Positions 57,260-64,000 of a stretch of 64,000 nucleotides of DNA are shown piece by piece (position 1 is the stretch's first letter; the number at the start of each line of letters is the position of its first letter). The notes beneath the pieces were generated by a model, which saw only the letters and a list, made by a program, of their open reading frames with translations, made no database searches and was not told the DNA's origin. A program made the position numbers and the translations under genes. The DNA comes from Methylophilus sp. TWE2 (GTDB lineage: Bacteria > Pseudomonadota > Gammaproteobacteria > Burkholderiales > Methylophilaceae). The stretch covers positions 2,661,839 to 2,725,838 of the forward strand of contig NZ_CP012020.1 of assembly GCF_001183865.1 (NCBI RefSeq). Reading direction: 5' to 3'.

Positions 57260-57739
57260 ATGGATAGTTCTACATTTCATTTATCCGTCCCTTTGCTCGA
57301 AATTATCTTGCGTGGCTCTGTTGTTTTTTGGTTTCTTTTTCTTATTTTCAGGTTGATTCTCAGACGCGATATGGGCAATGTGGGTGTAGGGGATTTTTTA
57401 TTTGTCGTGATTGTGGCTGATGCTTCACAGAACGCCATGACTGGCGAAGCAAAATCAATTGCCGATGGCCTGGTTTTAATTTCGGTATTGGTATTTTGGA
57501 ATGTATTAATTGATTGGCTCGGCTACCATCACAGATGGATCAAGAAACTGGTAGAACCTCCTCCGCTCATCCTCGTGCGCAAAGGCGTATTGCAAACACG
57601 CGCCATGAGAAAAGAGTTTATTAGCCGCGACGAGATTGAGGCCAAACTTCGTGAAGAAGGCATTGAGCATCTTTCACAAGTGAAACAACTGCAACTAGAG
57701 GCAGATGGTCAGCTCAGTATTATTCAATACGATAACTAA
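57260..57739 (+). CDS. YetF-like DUF421 membrane protein
   Basis: A 159-residue inner-membrane protein of the DUF421/YetF family. Membrane segments lie at about 12-35 (RGSVVFWFLFLIFRLILRR), 45-62 and 70-90. A conserved cytoplasmic domain follows with PPLILVRKGVLQTRAM and LREEGIEHLSQVKQLQLEADGQLSII. Function is unknown; some relatives respond to envelope or salt stress. Start lies 71 bp after motif copy C. Confidence 0.88.
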   Translation: MDSSTFHLSVPLLEIILRGSVVFWFLFLIFRLILRRDMGNVGVGDFLFVVIVADASQNAMTGEAKSIADGLVLISVLVFWNVLIDWLGYHHRWIKKLVEPPPLILVRKGVLQTRAMRKEFISRDEIEAKLREEGIEHLSQVKQLQLEADGQLSIIQYDN

Positions 57740-58045
57740 ACATGCACTTCTTCACAGTAACTGTTATGCTGCGACTATCAAAATAAATAAAATTAACATT
57801 TTTGCGGCAGACGCTACAGATGGGTTTTTATCTGCCGATACTGAAGTAGCAGTAGACAAGATTTTAATCAGAACACCAAGACGATATTCAGATAACCCTA
57901 AAAAAATGATGCCTATCACTCTTGCATTTTGCACCTACTCGATCACTTCCAGATTGCGCACGCTCATTACATAACCAATATAGGCCAGTGACGAATGTCC
58001 TGGCTTTTTTATTTTGGGCGATGTCGATAGATTAACGTTGGAAAG
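57740..58045. other. Intergenic region with a possible small minus-strand ORF
   Basis: This 306-bp gap separates the DUF421 and CSS-EAL genes. On the minus strand a GTG-initiated frame (57764-57934, 56 codons) encodes two hydrophobic segments (VIGIIFLGL and MLILFILIVAA), but no clear ribosome-binding site precedes it and I recognise no family. I do not annotate it as a gene. No terminator stands out. Confidence 0.4.
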
Positions 58046-59656
58046 ATGCATCACATGGACTATATTTTCAAGCAGGGTTGGCGACACAAGAAAATACTCG
58101 TCGGCCTGATTGTCTTCATCATTGTGGTGGCCGCATTCATCTCCATTTACCTGTCGTTAATCATTGCGCAAAACCAGGTCATCTCGAAAGAAACCAAACG
58201 CCTGCGCGACATTACAAATGGTGTACTGATGCGCATGAGTACTACCCGCGACCAGTTTGCCAACATCGTGAACCATTTCTCTTCTGTGCCAGAAAAGGAT
58301 GCCTGCTTACCTGAGCACATCCAGAAAATGCAGGAATTTAATGTCACGGGATTTTTCCTGCATGCAGTGGCCCATATCCAGGGTAGCCGGATTACATGTT
58401 CTTCCATGTCGGAAGTTTTTAATGGCATGGAACTCGGCCCGCCATTCCGGATAGAGCAGGACGGCACCCGGATGTGGGCGAATATCAAGGTTGCTGACTG
58501 GCAGAATCATCACTTGGTGATCATGGAAAAATCAGGGTGGGCCGTCGTCTTTGTGCCATCCCATGCAATTGAGGCCTTGAATGATACGGAAGTGTCTGTA
58601 GGCGTATTTGGCATTCTATCCCACCGCCTCTATATCTCAAAAGGGGAGATAGCGCAGGCATGGCTTACGAAATACCAGGGTAAGCAACCGCTTACCTTTA
58701 TCGATAAAGACCGCCAAACGCTGGTGTATATGGCGCCTAACAAACTGAACCTGACTGCCGTCGTCGCTGCCCTGCCACTCAAGGACACCAATCATGACAT
58801 TGTGACATTTATCCAGATCCTCATTCCGCTGGCCATGGTCGTGGGATTGGCGCTGGCAGGGCTGTTTGTCTACATGCAAAGAACCAGGTACTCTACCAAA
58901 TCGGCCATTTTGCGGGCGTTGGCCAACAACCAGTTTTATCTGGAATACCAACCGATCATGAATCTGCATCTCAACACTTGCGTCGGTGCCGAGGCATTGA
59001 TTCGATGGAAAACGCCGGACAATACATTTATCAGTCCGGATACCTTTATTCCTGCCGCAGAAGCCTCCGGCGTCATCTGCCAGATTACACGGCGTGTGTT
59101 TGAAATCGTGGCGAGGGATATGCGCAATGCATTTGCCATGCACCCCGACTTCCATGTTGGGATCAATATCTCCTCCCACGATATCCGTTCAGGCGAGCTA
59201 CTAGGACTGATCAAGAGCCTGATAAAATCGTCCGGCGCTCAAGGCAAACAGATCCTGATTGAAGTCACCGAACGCGGTTTCCTCGATGATGATGAAGCAC
59301 TGACCACCATCAAAAATATCCGCGACTGCGGCGTACGCGTGGCGATTGATGACTTTGGCACCGGTTATTCCAGCCTGTCTTACCTGACCAAGTTCCAGCT
59401 GGACTACCTGAAAATTGACAAGACATTTGTGGATTCCGTCGGCACAGATGCCGTGACCAGCCATGTCGCGTTTCATATTATCGAAATGGCCAAAACGCTC
59501 AAACTGGATATGGTGGCTGAAGGAGTGGAAACGGCCACGCAGGCAGACATCTTGCAGTCACGCGGTGTGCATCATGTGCAAGGCTGGCTGTATTCAAAAT
59601 CGCTTAAACGCAAAGAGTTTTATGCTTATCTGGAAAAGCATAGCCAGCCTGCTTAA
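58046..59656 (+). CDS. CSS-motif EAL cyclic-di-GMP phosphodiesterase
   Basis: A 536-residue phosphodiesterase. Membrane helix at about 15-40, a periplasmic domain with the redox-sensitive CSS motif (ITCSSMSEVF), and a second helix (LIPLAMVVGLALAGLFVYM). A C-terminal EAL domain follows (EALIRW, DDFGTGYSS and the KIDKTFV segment present). There is no GGDEF domain. In Escherichia coli such CSS proteins form disulfides under Dsb control that hold the enzyme inactive; whether this applies here is inferred. ATG 58055 (MDYIFKQG) is an alternative start. Confidence 0.92.
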   Translation: MHHMDYIFKQGWRHKKILVGLIVFIIVVAAFISIYLSLIIAQNQVISKETKRLRDITNGVLMRMSTTRDQFANIVNHFSSVPEKDACLPEHIQKMQEFNVTGFFLHAVAHIQGSRITCSSMSEVFNGMELGPPFRIEQDGTRMWANIKVADWQNHHLVIMEKSGWAVVFVPSHAIEALNDTEVSVGVFGILSHRLYISKGEIAQAWLTKYQGKQPLTFIDKDRQTLVYMAPNKLNLTAVVAALPLKDTNHDIVTFIQILIPLAMVVGLALAGLFVYMQRTRYSTKSAILRALANNQFYLEYQPIMNLHLNTCVGAEALIRWKTPDNTFISPDTFIPAAEASGVICQITRRVFEIVARDMRNAFAMHPDFHVGINISSHDIRSGELLGLIKSLIKSSGAQGKQILIEVTERGFLDDDEALTTIKNIRDCGVRVAIDDFGTGYSSLSYLTKFQLDYLKIDKTFVDSVGTDAVTSHVAFHIIEMAKTLKLDMVAEGVETATQADILQSRGVHHVQGWLYSKSLKRKEFYAYLEKHSQPA

Positions 59657-59691
59657 TAATCATTGTTTCACTAATGTGAGTGACTACTCAC

Positions 59692-60639
59692 TTAATGCAT
59701 CGCCTGCCTGATTTCAATCAGTGTCTGTGCAATCTGTGATTTTAATTTCTCATTGTTTCCCGCAATTGCCAATCCTTTTTGGGCCACCGTCTCCGCCTGT
59801 ACAATCTCTTTTTGGGCAAGCAATACATTGGCAAGATTATTGTAAGCCGCCGCTGAATCGGGATGCACTTCCGTCATATGCCTGAAAGTCGCGGCCGCCA
59901 AAGGCAAATCGTTCGTGGCATAGGCAGCATTCCCCAGCCCCATCAACAAAACCTGATGATCCGGCCATTTATCCACGGCGGACTGGTACGCCTTTTTTCG
60001 ATCTGTGGCAGAAGCATTTTTTTCATACGTCACCAAGGCTTTTGCCACCTCATCCGCACTGACGCTAGCTGGCAGTTTGCCTGGGGGCAGCGCCACAAAA
60101 GCCCAATGCTCGCTACGCGCCCAGGTGCGCTGGAAGGCGTTCAAAGACATTTCAAAGCGTTCAAATGTCCCTGAGCGCAGCCAGACCAATTCTTTATCCA
60201 GGTCGTAACCCACTACTACCGCATAGTGCCACGAAGGTACCCATGAAAATCCCAGATTCTGCATGACCACGACGACGTTGCCAGCCGAAACCTCTTGTAT
60301 CACCGCTTCCAGCTGCGGCGGGATTTGCACTGCCAGGGCGCCATGGCGTCTTGCGGCGGCGAGCATTTCAATCTGTAGACTACCTTGCCTGCTTGGCACA
60401 TACACTTCTGGCGTCAATTGATCAGGCGTGACTGGTATATCAACTGCGGTTAAAGCAGTCGCCAACGCGGCTGGACCACACTGGTATTCTGCTTGCGGGA
60501 AGAATGGGGTACTTGTGAGCTCGGCATGGCGCGGTAACTGTGTGTTCTGTGTTGTCTCACGCACACCGTTGGCCGCGCATGCGGTTAGCAGGCAGAAAAA
60601 AGCCAGTATGCAAATACGTAACACGCTGGCTTTGATCAT
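59692..60639 (-). CDS. PA2778-like cysteine peptidase lipoprotein with TPRs
   Basis: About 315 residues. From ATG 60639 there is a lipoprotein signal with lipobox LLTAC. The peptidase-C39-like domain has the active Cys in QCGPAALATAL and the His in SWHYAVVVG. A C-terminal region with TPR-like repeats (AAYNNLANVLLAQKEI) follows. Matches the PA2778 family of unknown function. The frame continues upstream to 60687, overlapping the PA2779 stop in a TAATG junction. Third gene of the DUF3309-PA2779-PA2778 run. Confidence 0.82.
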   Translation of the reverse strand: MIKASVLRICILAFFCLLTACAANGVRETTQNTQLPRHAELTSTPFFPQAEYQCGPAALATALTAVDIPVTPDQLTPEVYVPSRQGSLQIEMLAAARRHGALAVQIPPQLEAVIQEVSAGNVVVVMQNLGFSWVPSWHYAVVVGYDLDKELVWLRSGTFERFEMSLNAFQRTWARSEHWAFVALPPGKLPASVSADEVAKALVTYEKNASATDRKKAYQSAVDKWPDHQVLLMGLGNAAYATNDLPLAAATFRHMTEVHPDSAAAYNNLANVLLAQKEIVQAETVAQKGLAIAGNNEKLKSQIAQTLIEIRQAMH

Positions 60640-60686
60640 GCGCCTGTCAACCAACCTCGCGTAGAAATTGTCGGCAAAAAATAGCA

Positions 60687-61085
60687 TTAGCGCACTGAGC
60701 GGGTGAAAGGGAAGATTTTTGTAAAGCCCAGGATATCAGTCAACAGCAATACCAGGAATACCAGCACAATCGCACCAATAATGCCGCCACCGGCCGGTGC
60801 TTTATCCATTTGTGATGCGAGGTTGCTAGCTTCTTCATCCGTCAGTGCAGCCACGCGAGATTTGGCCTCTACCGGATCGATGCCACGCTTCACCAGTTCG
60901 GTCTGCACCTCATCTCTAGACAACATGCTGACAATTTTTGCCCTGTCCTGATCCCCTTTTGCGGAGATGGTAGACTGTGCGACCTGTTCAGTACTGATCA
61001 TGGCCGCCTGGACAGCCTGCATTGAGCCGGTAAATAACATGGATGCCACCAAAAAGGCGCTTAATAAACGTTTAGCCATCATCAT
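60687..61085 (-). CDS. PA2779 family membrane protein
   Basis: About 132 residues. Signal-type N-terminus (LLSAFLVASMLFTGSMQAVQA), a middle region with MLSRDEVQTELVKRGIDPVEAKSRVAALTDEEA typical of the PA2779 family, and a C-terminal membrane helix (IIGAIVLVFLVLLLTDILGF). AAGGAAC lies before the ATG. Usually found next to the PA2778 peptidase, as here, which suggests a functional pair in the envelope. Confidence 0.85.
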   Translation of the reverse strand: MMMAKRLLSAFLVASMLFTGSMQAVQAAMISTEQVAQSTISAKGDQDRAKIVSMLSRDEVQTELVKRGIDPVEAKSRVAALTDEEASNLASQMDKAPAGGGIIGAIVLVFLVLLLTDILGFTKIFPFTRSVR

Positions 61086-61128
61086 GATCTTGGTTCCTTT
61101 GTATTGAGAGTGAATGGACAGTTGAGCA

Positions 61129-61281
61129 TTACAGCCTGCCGGTGAGCGCAAGTATGAGCAATATTAAAACGATTAGACCGAGACCTCCACTTGGATAATA
61201 ACCCCAGCCAGCACTATAGGGCCAGGTGGGCAATGCACCGATTAATGCCAATATTAGAATCAGCAGCAATATCGTCCTCAT
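61129..61281 (-). CDS. DUF3309 family small membrane protein (copy 2)
   Basis: A 50-residue paralogue of the protein at 56903-57055. It has TILLLILILALIGALP, the signature TWPYSAGWGYYPSGGLG and a second helix LIVLILLILALTG. It is preceded by TAGGAG. It lies just upstream of PA2779 on the same strand and downstream of motif copy D. Confidence 0.85.
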   Translation of the reverse strand: MRTILLLILILALIGALPTWPYSAGWGYYPSGGLGLIVLILLILALTGRL

Positions 61282-61613
61282 AACAATAGTCTCCTAACGC
61301 AACATATTGCCGCTTGCGCTGGCAATGGTTTTGTAATGTGTGAGGCCTCATCATGCAGGGACGCAAAACCAGACACCATGCCAGTATTGCTGAATCTGTT
61401 GTAGGAATACTCTGATTTTTTATTGAACACCTTGAAACCACGCCATGCCATGCAGGAATGCTTCGTTTGCAGGCTGTTATTTTTCGCAGGGGGCTTACCG
61501 GGCACATCCGCCGATGCTGCGCGATGGATGACAGGGCTGTGAGGGAAAGAGAAAAATTCGAGGGGTGATCTGGGATTCAGGATGAATTAACAGAGGAAAA
61601 CACAGTGAATGTG
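61282..61613. other. Intergenic region upstream of DUF3309 copy 2
   Basis: A 332-bp gap that holds motif copy D at 61390-61407. Two short minus-strand frames cross it, but neither has a convincing start signal or a protein-like composition. Nothing else recognised. Confidence 0.5.
61390..61407 (-). promoter_or_regulatory. Motif copy D, TTCCTACA-N4-ATTCAG
   Basis: Minus-strand copy 109 bp upstream of the DUF3309 gene at 61129-61281, reading toward that gene and the PA2779/PA2778 genes. Confidence 0.6.
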
Positions 61614-62399
61614 TTAACCATGTGCATTTATCTTATCAAGCTCAATATTATTTTCCGTGGCGTGACATTCCAGAATGTCTACTTCCCTTTTGTTAAAGCT
61701 TAACTTTTCCGCCGTATTGATGTTACTGGCAAATTTATTATCCAGCTCACCACATTTGCGGGAACGCTGAAGGACAAAATTCAGATAGTCCTTTTTTCTG
61801 GCCTCTATTTGCGAAGGCGACAGCGCACTGTCGTTCATAAAAGTGGTGTAAGCACTCCTTAAGCGCAGCTCGGACACGCTCCAGATATTAAACACAAGCA
61901 TGTTTGTGGAGGCGTTTTCGGGAGAAACAGACTCTGACGAGGTGTTGGCATGACCGGCCTTGTCCTGACCGGTGGATGCCGGACTGGTACGCACACTCAC
62001 TACAGGCCCTGACGCTAACACTGGTGAGACTTCGACTTTTTTGGGCTGCTTGTCGCTTGTTTTGGAGGTCACTTTTGGTAGGGCAGTTGTCTCCACTTCA
62101 GGAACATTACTTTCCTGTAATGCCCCTGGCGCCTCTATGTCAACTTCAGGAGCTTCCGCTTGCACTATCTGCGACTGCAGACGTGGTGCGGCGTGAGAAA
62201 AAGCTGCTGTTGGCTCTTCCTTGGCAATCAGTGTAAACAATATCACCACAATCAGGCCAATCAGAATGAGGTTGATTTTTCCAATCTCAATCGCGCCACC
62301 CTCACGACGAAATGACCTGGTTACAGGTTTTTCACCTGAAGGCAGCCAGGGCGACTTATAGGCGGCCTCTATATCTTTGCAATGAAGCATATTTCTCAT
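61614..62399 (-). CDS. Membrane-anchored hypothetical protein
   Basis: A 261-residue protein of no recognised family. One membrane helix (INLILIGLIVVILFTLIA) near residue 42-60, a long Pro/Thr/Ser/Glu-rich linker (about 65-170) and a helical C-terminal domain rich in Lys, Glu and Arg containing two Cys (RKCGELD and ILECHATE). Likely a bitopic inner-membrane protein with a periplasmic C-terminal domain. Start may be ATG at residue 1 or residue 4. Confidence 0.65.
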   Translation of the reverse strand: MRNMLHCKDIEAAYKSPWLPSGEKPVTRSFRREGGAIEIGKINLILIGLIVVILFTLIAKEEPTAAFSHAAPRLQSQIVQAEAPEVDIEAPGALQESNVPEVETTALPKVTSKTSDKQPKKVEVSPVLASGPVVSVRTSPASTGQDKAGHANTSSESVSPENASTNMLVFNIWSVSELRLRSAYTTFMNDSALSPSQIEARKKDYLNFVLQRSRKCGELDNKFASNINTAEKLSFNKREVDILECHATENNIELDKINAHG

Positions 62400-62579
62400 A
62401 ACCTCAATCGATTATGTTTTGATACCAATTTTTACTCAATGTCGAACAATGCCTCAAATCTGGCCAAGATTCAATCATCTGGGCCAATTCAATGATGTAT
62501 GCCATCACTGAAGGCGACTGAAAGTGCTATTGTATTCTTTTAAATGGGAATGTGTAACGCAGAAAAAAGAGGGGATTGC

Positions 62580-62990
62580 CTAGATTTGAATGAGATGGGT
62601 TTGATTCGGTGATACGCTTGAGATGGCATAAACACGTGCAGGTCTGGAAGATGGCTGGGGATGACGATCAGAGGAATTGGCTGAATGCCTGTTGCCCTCA
62701 TTGCGTAACAAGGCATCTACGAAATAGCCTTTCCTGGCCTGTGTTTTTTGATGATCAGTCATATTCTTGCTGTCTGCCACAAGCGTGATGGTCATTGCTG
62801 GTCTCTCATGATGCAGGCTGGCCGTCAATTGCGAATTGCCACCTAAAGACATCATGGTCAAAAACAATCCGACAAACATGATGAACAACGCCACAGAGAC
62901 TGTGCCTGCCGTGATGGCAATCAAGGAAAGCACACTGGTGGTGGCAGCTGAATTTCTGCTTGGATGCGTACTTGCATGTGTTTTTTGCAT
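62580..62990 (-). CDS. Hypothetical single-pass membrane protein
   Basis: A 136-residue protein with one hydrophobic segment (TVSVALFIMFVGLFLTMMSLGG, about 30-51) followed by a polar, low-complexity tail rich in Ser, Arg and Pro. No family recognised. Motif copy E lies 81 bp upstream and points to it, which is the best evidence that the gene is real and co-regulated with its neighbours. Confidence 0.55.
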   Translation of the reverse strand: MQKTHASTHPSRNSAATTSVLSLIAITAGTVSVALFIMFVGLFLTMMSLGGNSQLTASLHHERPAMTITLVADSKNMTDHQKTQARKGYFVDALLRNEGNRHSANSSDRHPQPSSRPARVYAISSVSPNQTHLIQI

Positions 62991-63070
62991 GATGGAGTCC
63001 TCCCCTGTTTTAGCTTTTGCTCAGGTCACCATCTTGCGGCATCAGTCGCCCATCCCCTATCCCATTCCGG

Positions 63071-63088
63071 CTGAATCTCCTGTAGGAA
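63071..63088 (-). promoter_or_regulatory. Motif copy E, TTCCTACA-N4-ATTCAG
   Basis: Minus-strand copy 81 bp upstream of the gene at 62580-62990, reading toward it. Confidence 0.6.
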
Positions 63089-63160
63089 TTTGCTGACTTA
63101 GTGGCAAAATGATCTGCAACCTTTCTCACGTTATAATGAAAAATGCGTTAAGGAATCATC

Positions 63161-63394
63161 ATGGACTTCAATGTTTTTTCTGCGTTTTATTTAGTACCCC
63201 TGGTCATCTCAGCGATAGGTGGTCTCATTGAATTCAGGAATTGTGAATTTGCTACGCCCAGGCATGCCTTTAGCAAAGCCTTTTTTCTCGCGTTCCGCAG
63301 CATGGTGCCCGTCCTGAATATCTTTTCGGCCATTTTGTACCTGATCACCTGTGGCACCTATACCTGGAAAAAATCCCCATTGTCTAAAAAGTGA
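63161..63394 (+). CDS. Small two-helix membrane protein
   Basis: A 77-residue protein with AAGGAA upstream of the ATG. Hydrophobic segments FYLVPLVISAIGGLIEF and VPVLNIFSAILYLITCGTY flank a basic loop (TPRHAFSKAF). A Lys-rich C-terminus faces the cytoplasm. No family recognised. Confidence 0.6.
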   Translation: MDFNVFSAFYLVPLVISAIGGLIEFRNCEFATPRHAFSKAFFLAFRSMVPVLNIFSAILYLITCGTYTWKKSPLSKK

Positions 63395-63656
63395 CTATCT
63401 CATTGCTTGTCAGCCATTAAACAGTTTGATGATTTTGTCGCTCAACCTTTGTTTGAGATTGAGGTATTCCTAATAGGGGTGGACTGCAACTGTGCCAGAT
63501 GCAGCCCCCACCTCGTTCCAATTTACCGGCGGTAATCCACAGGCGCAACATCAGGCGCGACATCACATTCTCCAGCCATTGATTACTCCTATCCCCGCCT
63601 CTGCTGGCCCCAGAGGGACAAGCGGACCGGAATAGAAAGCCATGGTGCCTATGCAG

Positions 63657-63731
63657 TTAACGTACAAATAAAGCAATCAGAATAATTAATGGAATAGGTA
63701 CACCTAGAAAATAAAGCAGTAATGAACGCAT
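63657..63731 (-). CDS. Very small membrane protein, 24 residues
   Basis: Gene with a near-perfect ribosome-binding site (GGAGG, four bases before ATG). It encodes MRSLLLYFLGVPIPLIILIA and then LFVR. Very short hydrophobic proteins with the LGVPIP core recur in proteobacteria and are often unannotated. It lies downstream of the partial gene at the window edge and may be co-transcribed with it. Confidence 0.6.
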   Translation of the reverse strand: MRSLLLYFLGVPIPLIILIALFVR

Positions 63732-63767
63732 ATCGCCTCCAAAATGAACAAAATGGAATTAAGGTTT

Positions 63768-64000
63768 TTACGCATCTCGGCAACGACCACCCCAGGTCGC
63801 TGCCAGGCTGGCTGAAAATGCACCCACCAATAAAGACACAAATAGCCACAGAGTGATATAAATCGAAGCTTTGCGTACTTTATCTGCAGCCGCTTTGGCT
63901 TTAGTTTCAGCATCCTTGGCTTTCGCCTGCAACTCGTGCACTCGTTGCTCAGCTTCCTGCTCTGTCAAACCGGTATTTTTTGCCACAAGCTGGGACAGGT
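63768..64000 (-). CDS. Coiled-coil membrane protein, 5' end outside window
   Basis: The frame stays open to the window edge, so the gene starts beyond it. The visible part has a Glu/Ala/Lys-rich coiled coil (TEQEAEQRVHELQAKAKDAE then AADKVRKA) and a membrane segment (YITLWLFVSLLVGAFSASLA) ending in TWGGRCRD. A GTG at 63986 could be read as a start but has no clear ribosome-binding site, and the upstream codons fit the same protein. It resembles the C-terminal part of unnamed membrane proteins with an LTPEEA-type coiled coil. Confidence 0.6.
   Translation of the reverse strand, partial: LSQLVAKNTGLTEQEAEQRVHELQAKAKDAETKAKAAADKVRKASIYITLWLFVSLLVGAFSASLAATWGGRCRDA

Noticed and set aside
61278..61505. 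Minus-strand 75-codon frame upstream of the second DUF3309 gene
   Set aside because: It runs across motif copy D and the DUF3309 ribosome-binding site, with no convincing start signal of its own.
63465..63488. ATTCCTAATAGGGGTGGACTGC, similar to the recurrent motif
   Set aside because: It misses the CA of TTCCTACA and the ATTCAG half, and reads toward the 3' end of the 24-residue gene rather than toward a start.
63417..63563. Minus-strand 48-codon frame in the gap before the 24-residue gene
   Set aside because: GGAG precedes its ATG, but the translation (RLMLRLWITAGKLERGGG onward) has no helix or family pattern and looks like chance.
1..64000. CRISPR arrays, prophage, insertion sequences, tRNA genes
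   Set aside because: I looked for repeat-spacer patterns, transposase motifs with terminal inverted repeats and tRNA cloverleaf signatures, and found none I could support.

Overview
The window looks like the chromosome of a methylotrophic betaproteobacterium, most likely Methylophilaceae (Methylophilus or a close relative). The reasons are a lanthanide-type methanol dehydrogenase locus (xoxF, xoxJ, xoxG), a soluble NAD-linked formate dehydrogenase operon (fdsGBA-fdhD-fdsD) facing molybdenum-cofactor genes, and betaproteobacterial housekeeping genes. I saw no phage, insertion sequence, CRISPR array or tRNA gene.

Layout. 1-4.9 kb: start of the division and cell wall cluster on the minus strand (mraZ, rsmH, ftsL, ftsI, murE cut by the window edge). 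5.2-9.2 kb: membrane glutaredoxin, unknown polytopic membrane protein, a 7TMR-DISM diguanylate cyclase and the RNase P RNA. 9.2-17.7 kb: housekeeping genes (ung, pyrC, rsmI, yraN, a BON lipoprotein, a DUF3579 protein, two thioredoxin-fold proteins, rho, rpmE, an ArnT-like glycosyltransferase). 17.8-26.9 kb: formate dehydrogenase operon and divergent moaA-mobA-moeA. 27-32.4 kb: TonB, an orphan histidine kinase, peroxiredoxin, PhoH-like ATPase, LplT. 32.4-38.2 kb: type II NADH dehydrogenase, two paralogous cytochromes c, XoxJ and XoxF. 38.5-48.2 kb: prolyl aminopeptidase, a YihY protein fused to a cyclic-nucleotide-binding-like domain, a TPR/2OG-oxygenase protein, a YfiR plus GGDEF-EAL pair, FadL and a porin. 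48.3-54.2 kb: two more cyclic-di-GMP enzymes, a flavin-binding protein and a probable outer-membrane protein. 54.3-64 kb: an accessory-looking stretch of small membrane and envelope genes, a CYP152-type P450, a CSS-EAL phosphodiesterase and a PA2778/PA2779 pair.

How it works together. Methanol is oxidised in the periplasm by XoxF, electrons pass to the XoxG cytochrome, and downstream formate is oxidised to CO2 by Fds, yielding NADH. FdhD and the Moco genes mature the formate dehydrogenase, and NDH-2 can re-oxidise NADH. Five proteins with GGDEF and/or EAL domains show heavy investment in cyclic-di-GMP signalling.

The most promising undescribed signal is an 18-bp intergenic motif, TTCCTACA-N4-WTTCMG. 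It occurs five times, only in the 54.6-63.1 kb stretch as far as I could see by eye. Each copy points toward the start of a small or membrane-protein gene at 70-137 bp, including both DUF3309 paralogues. This suggests a dedicated regulon of envelope or stress genes.
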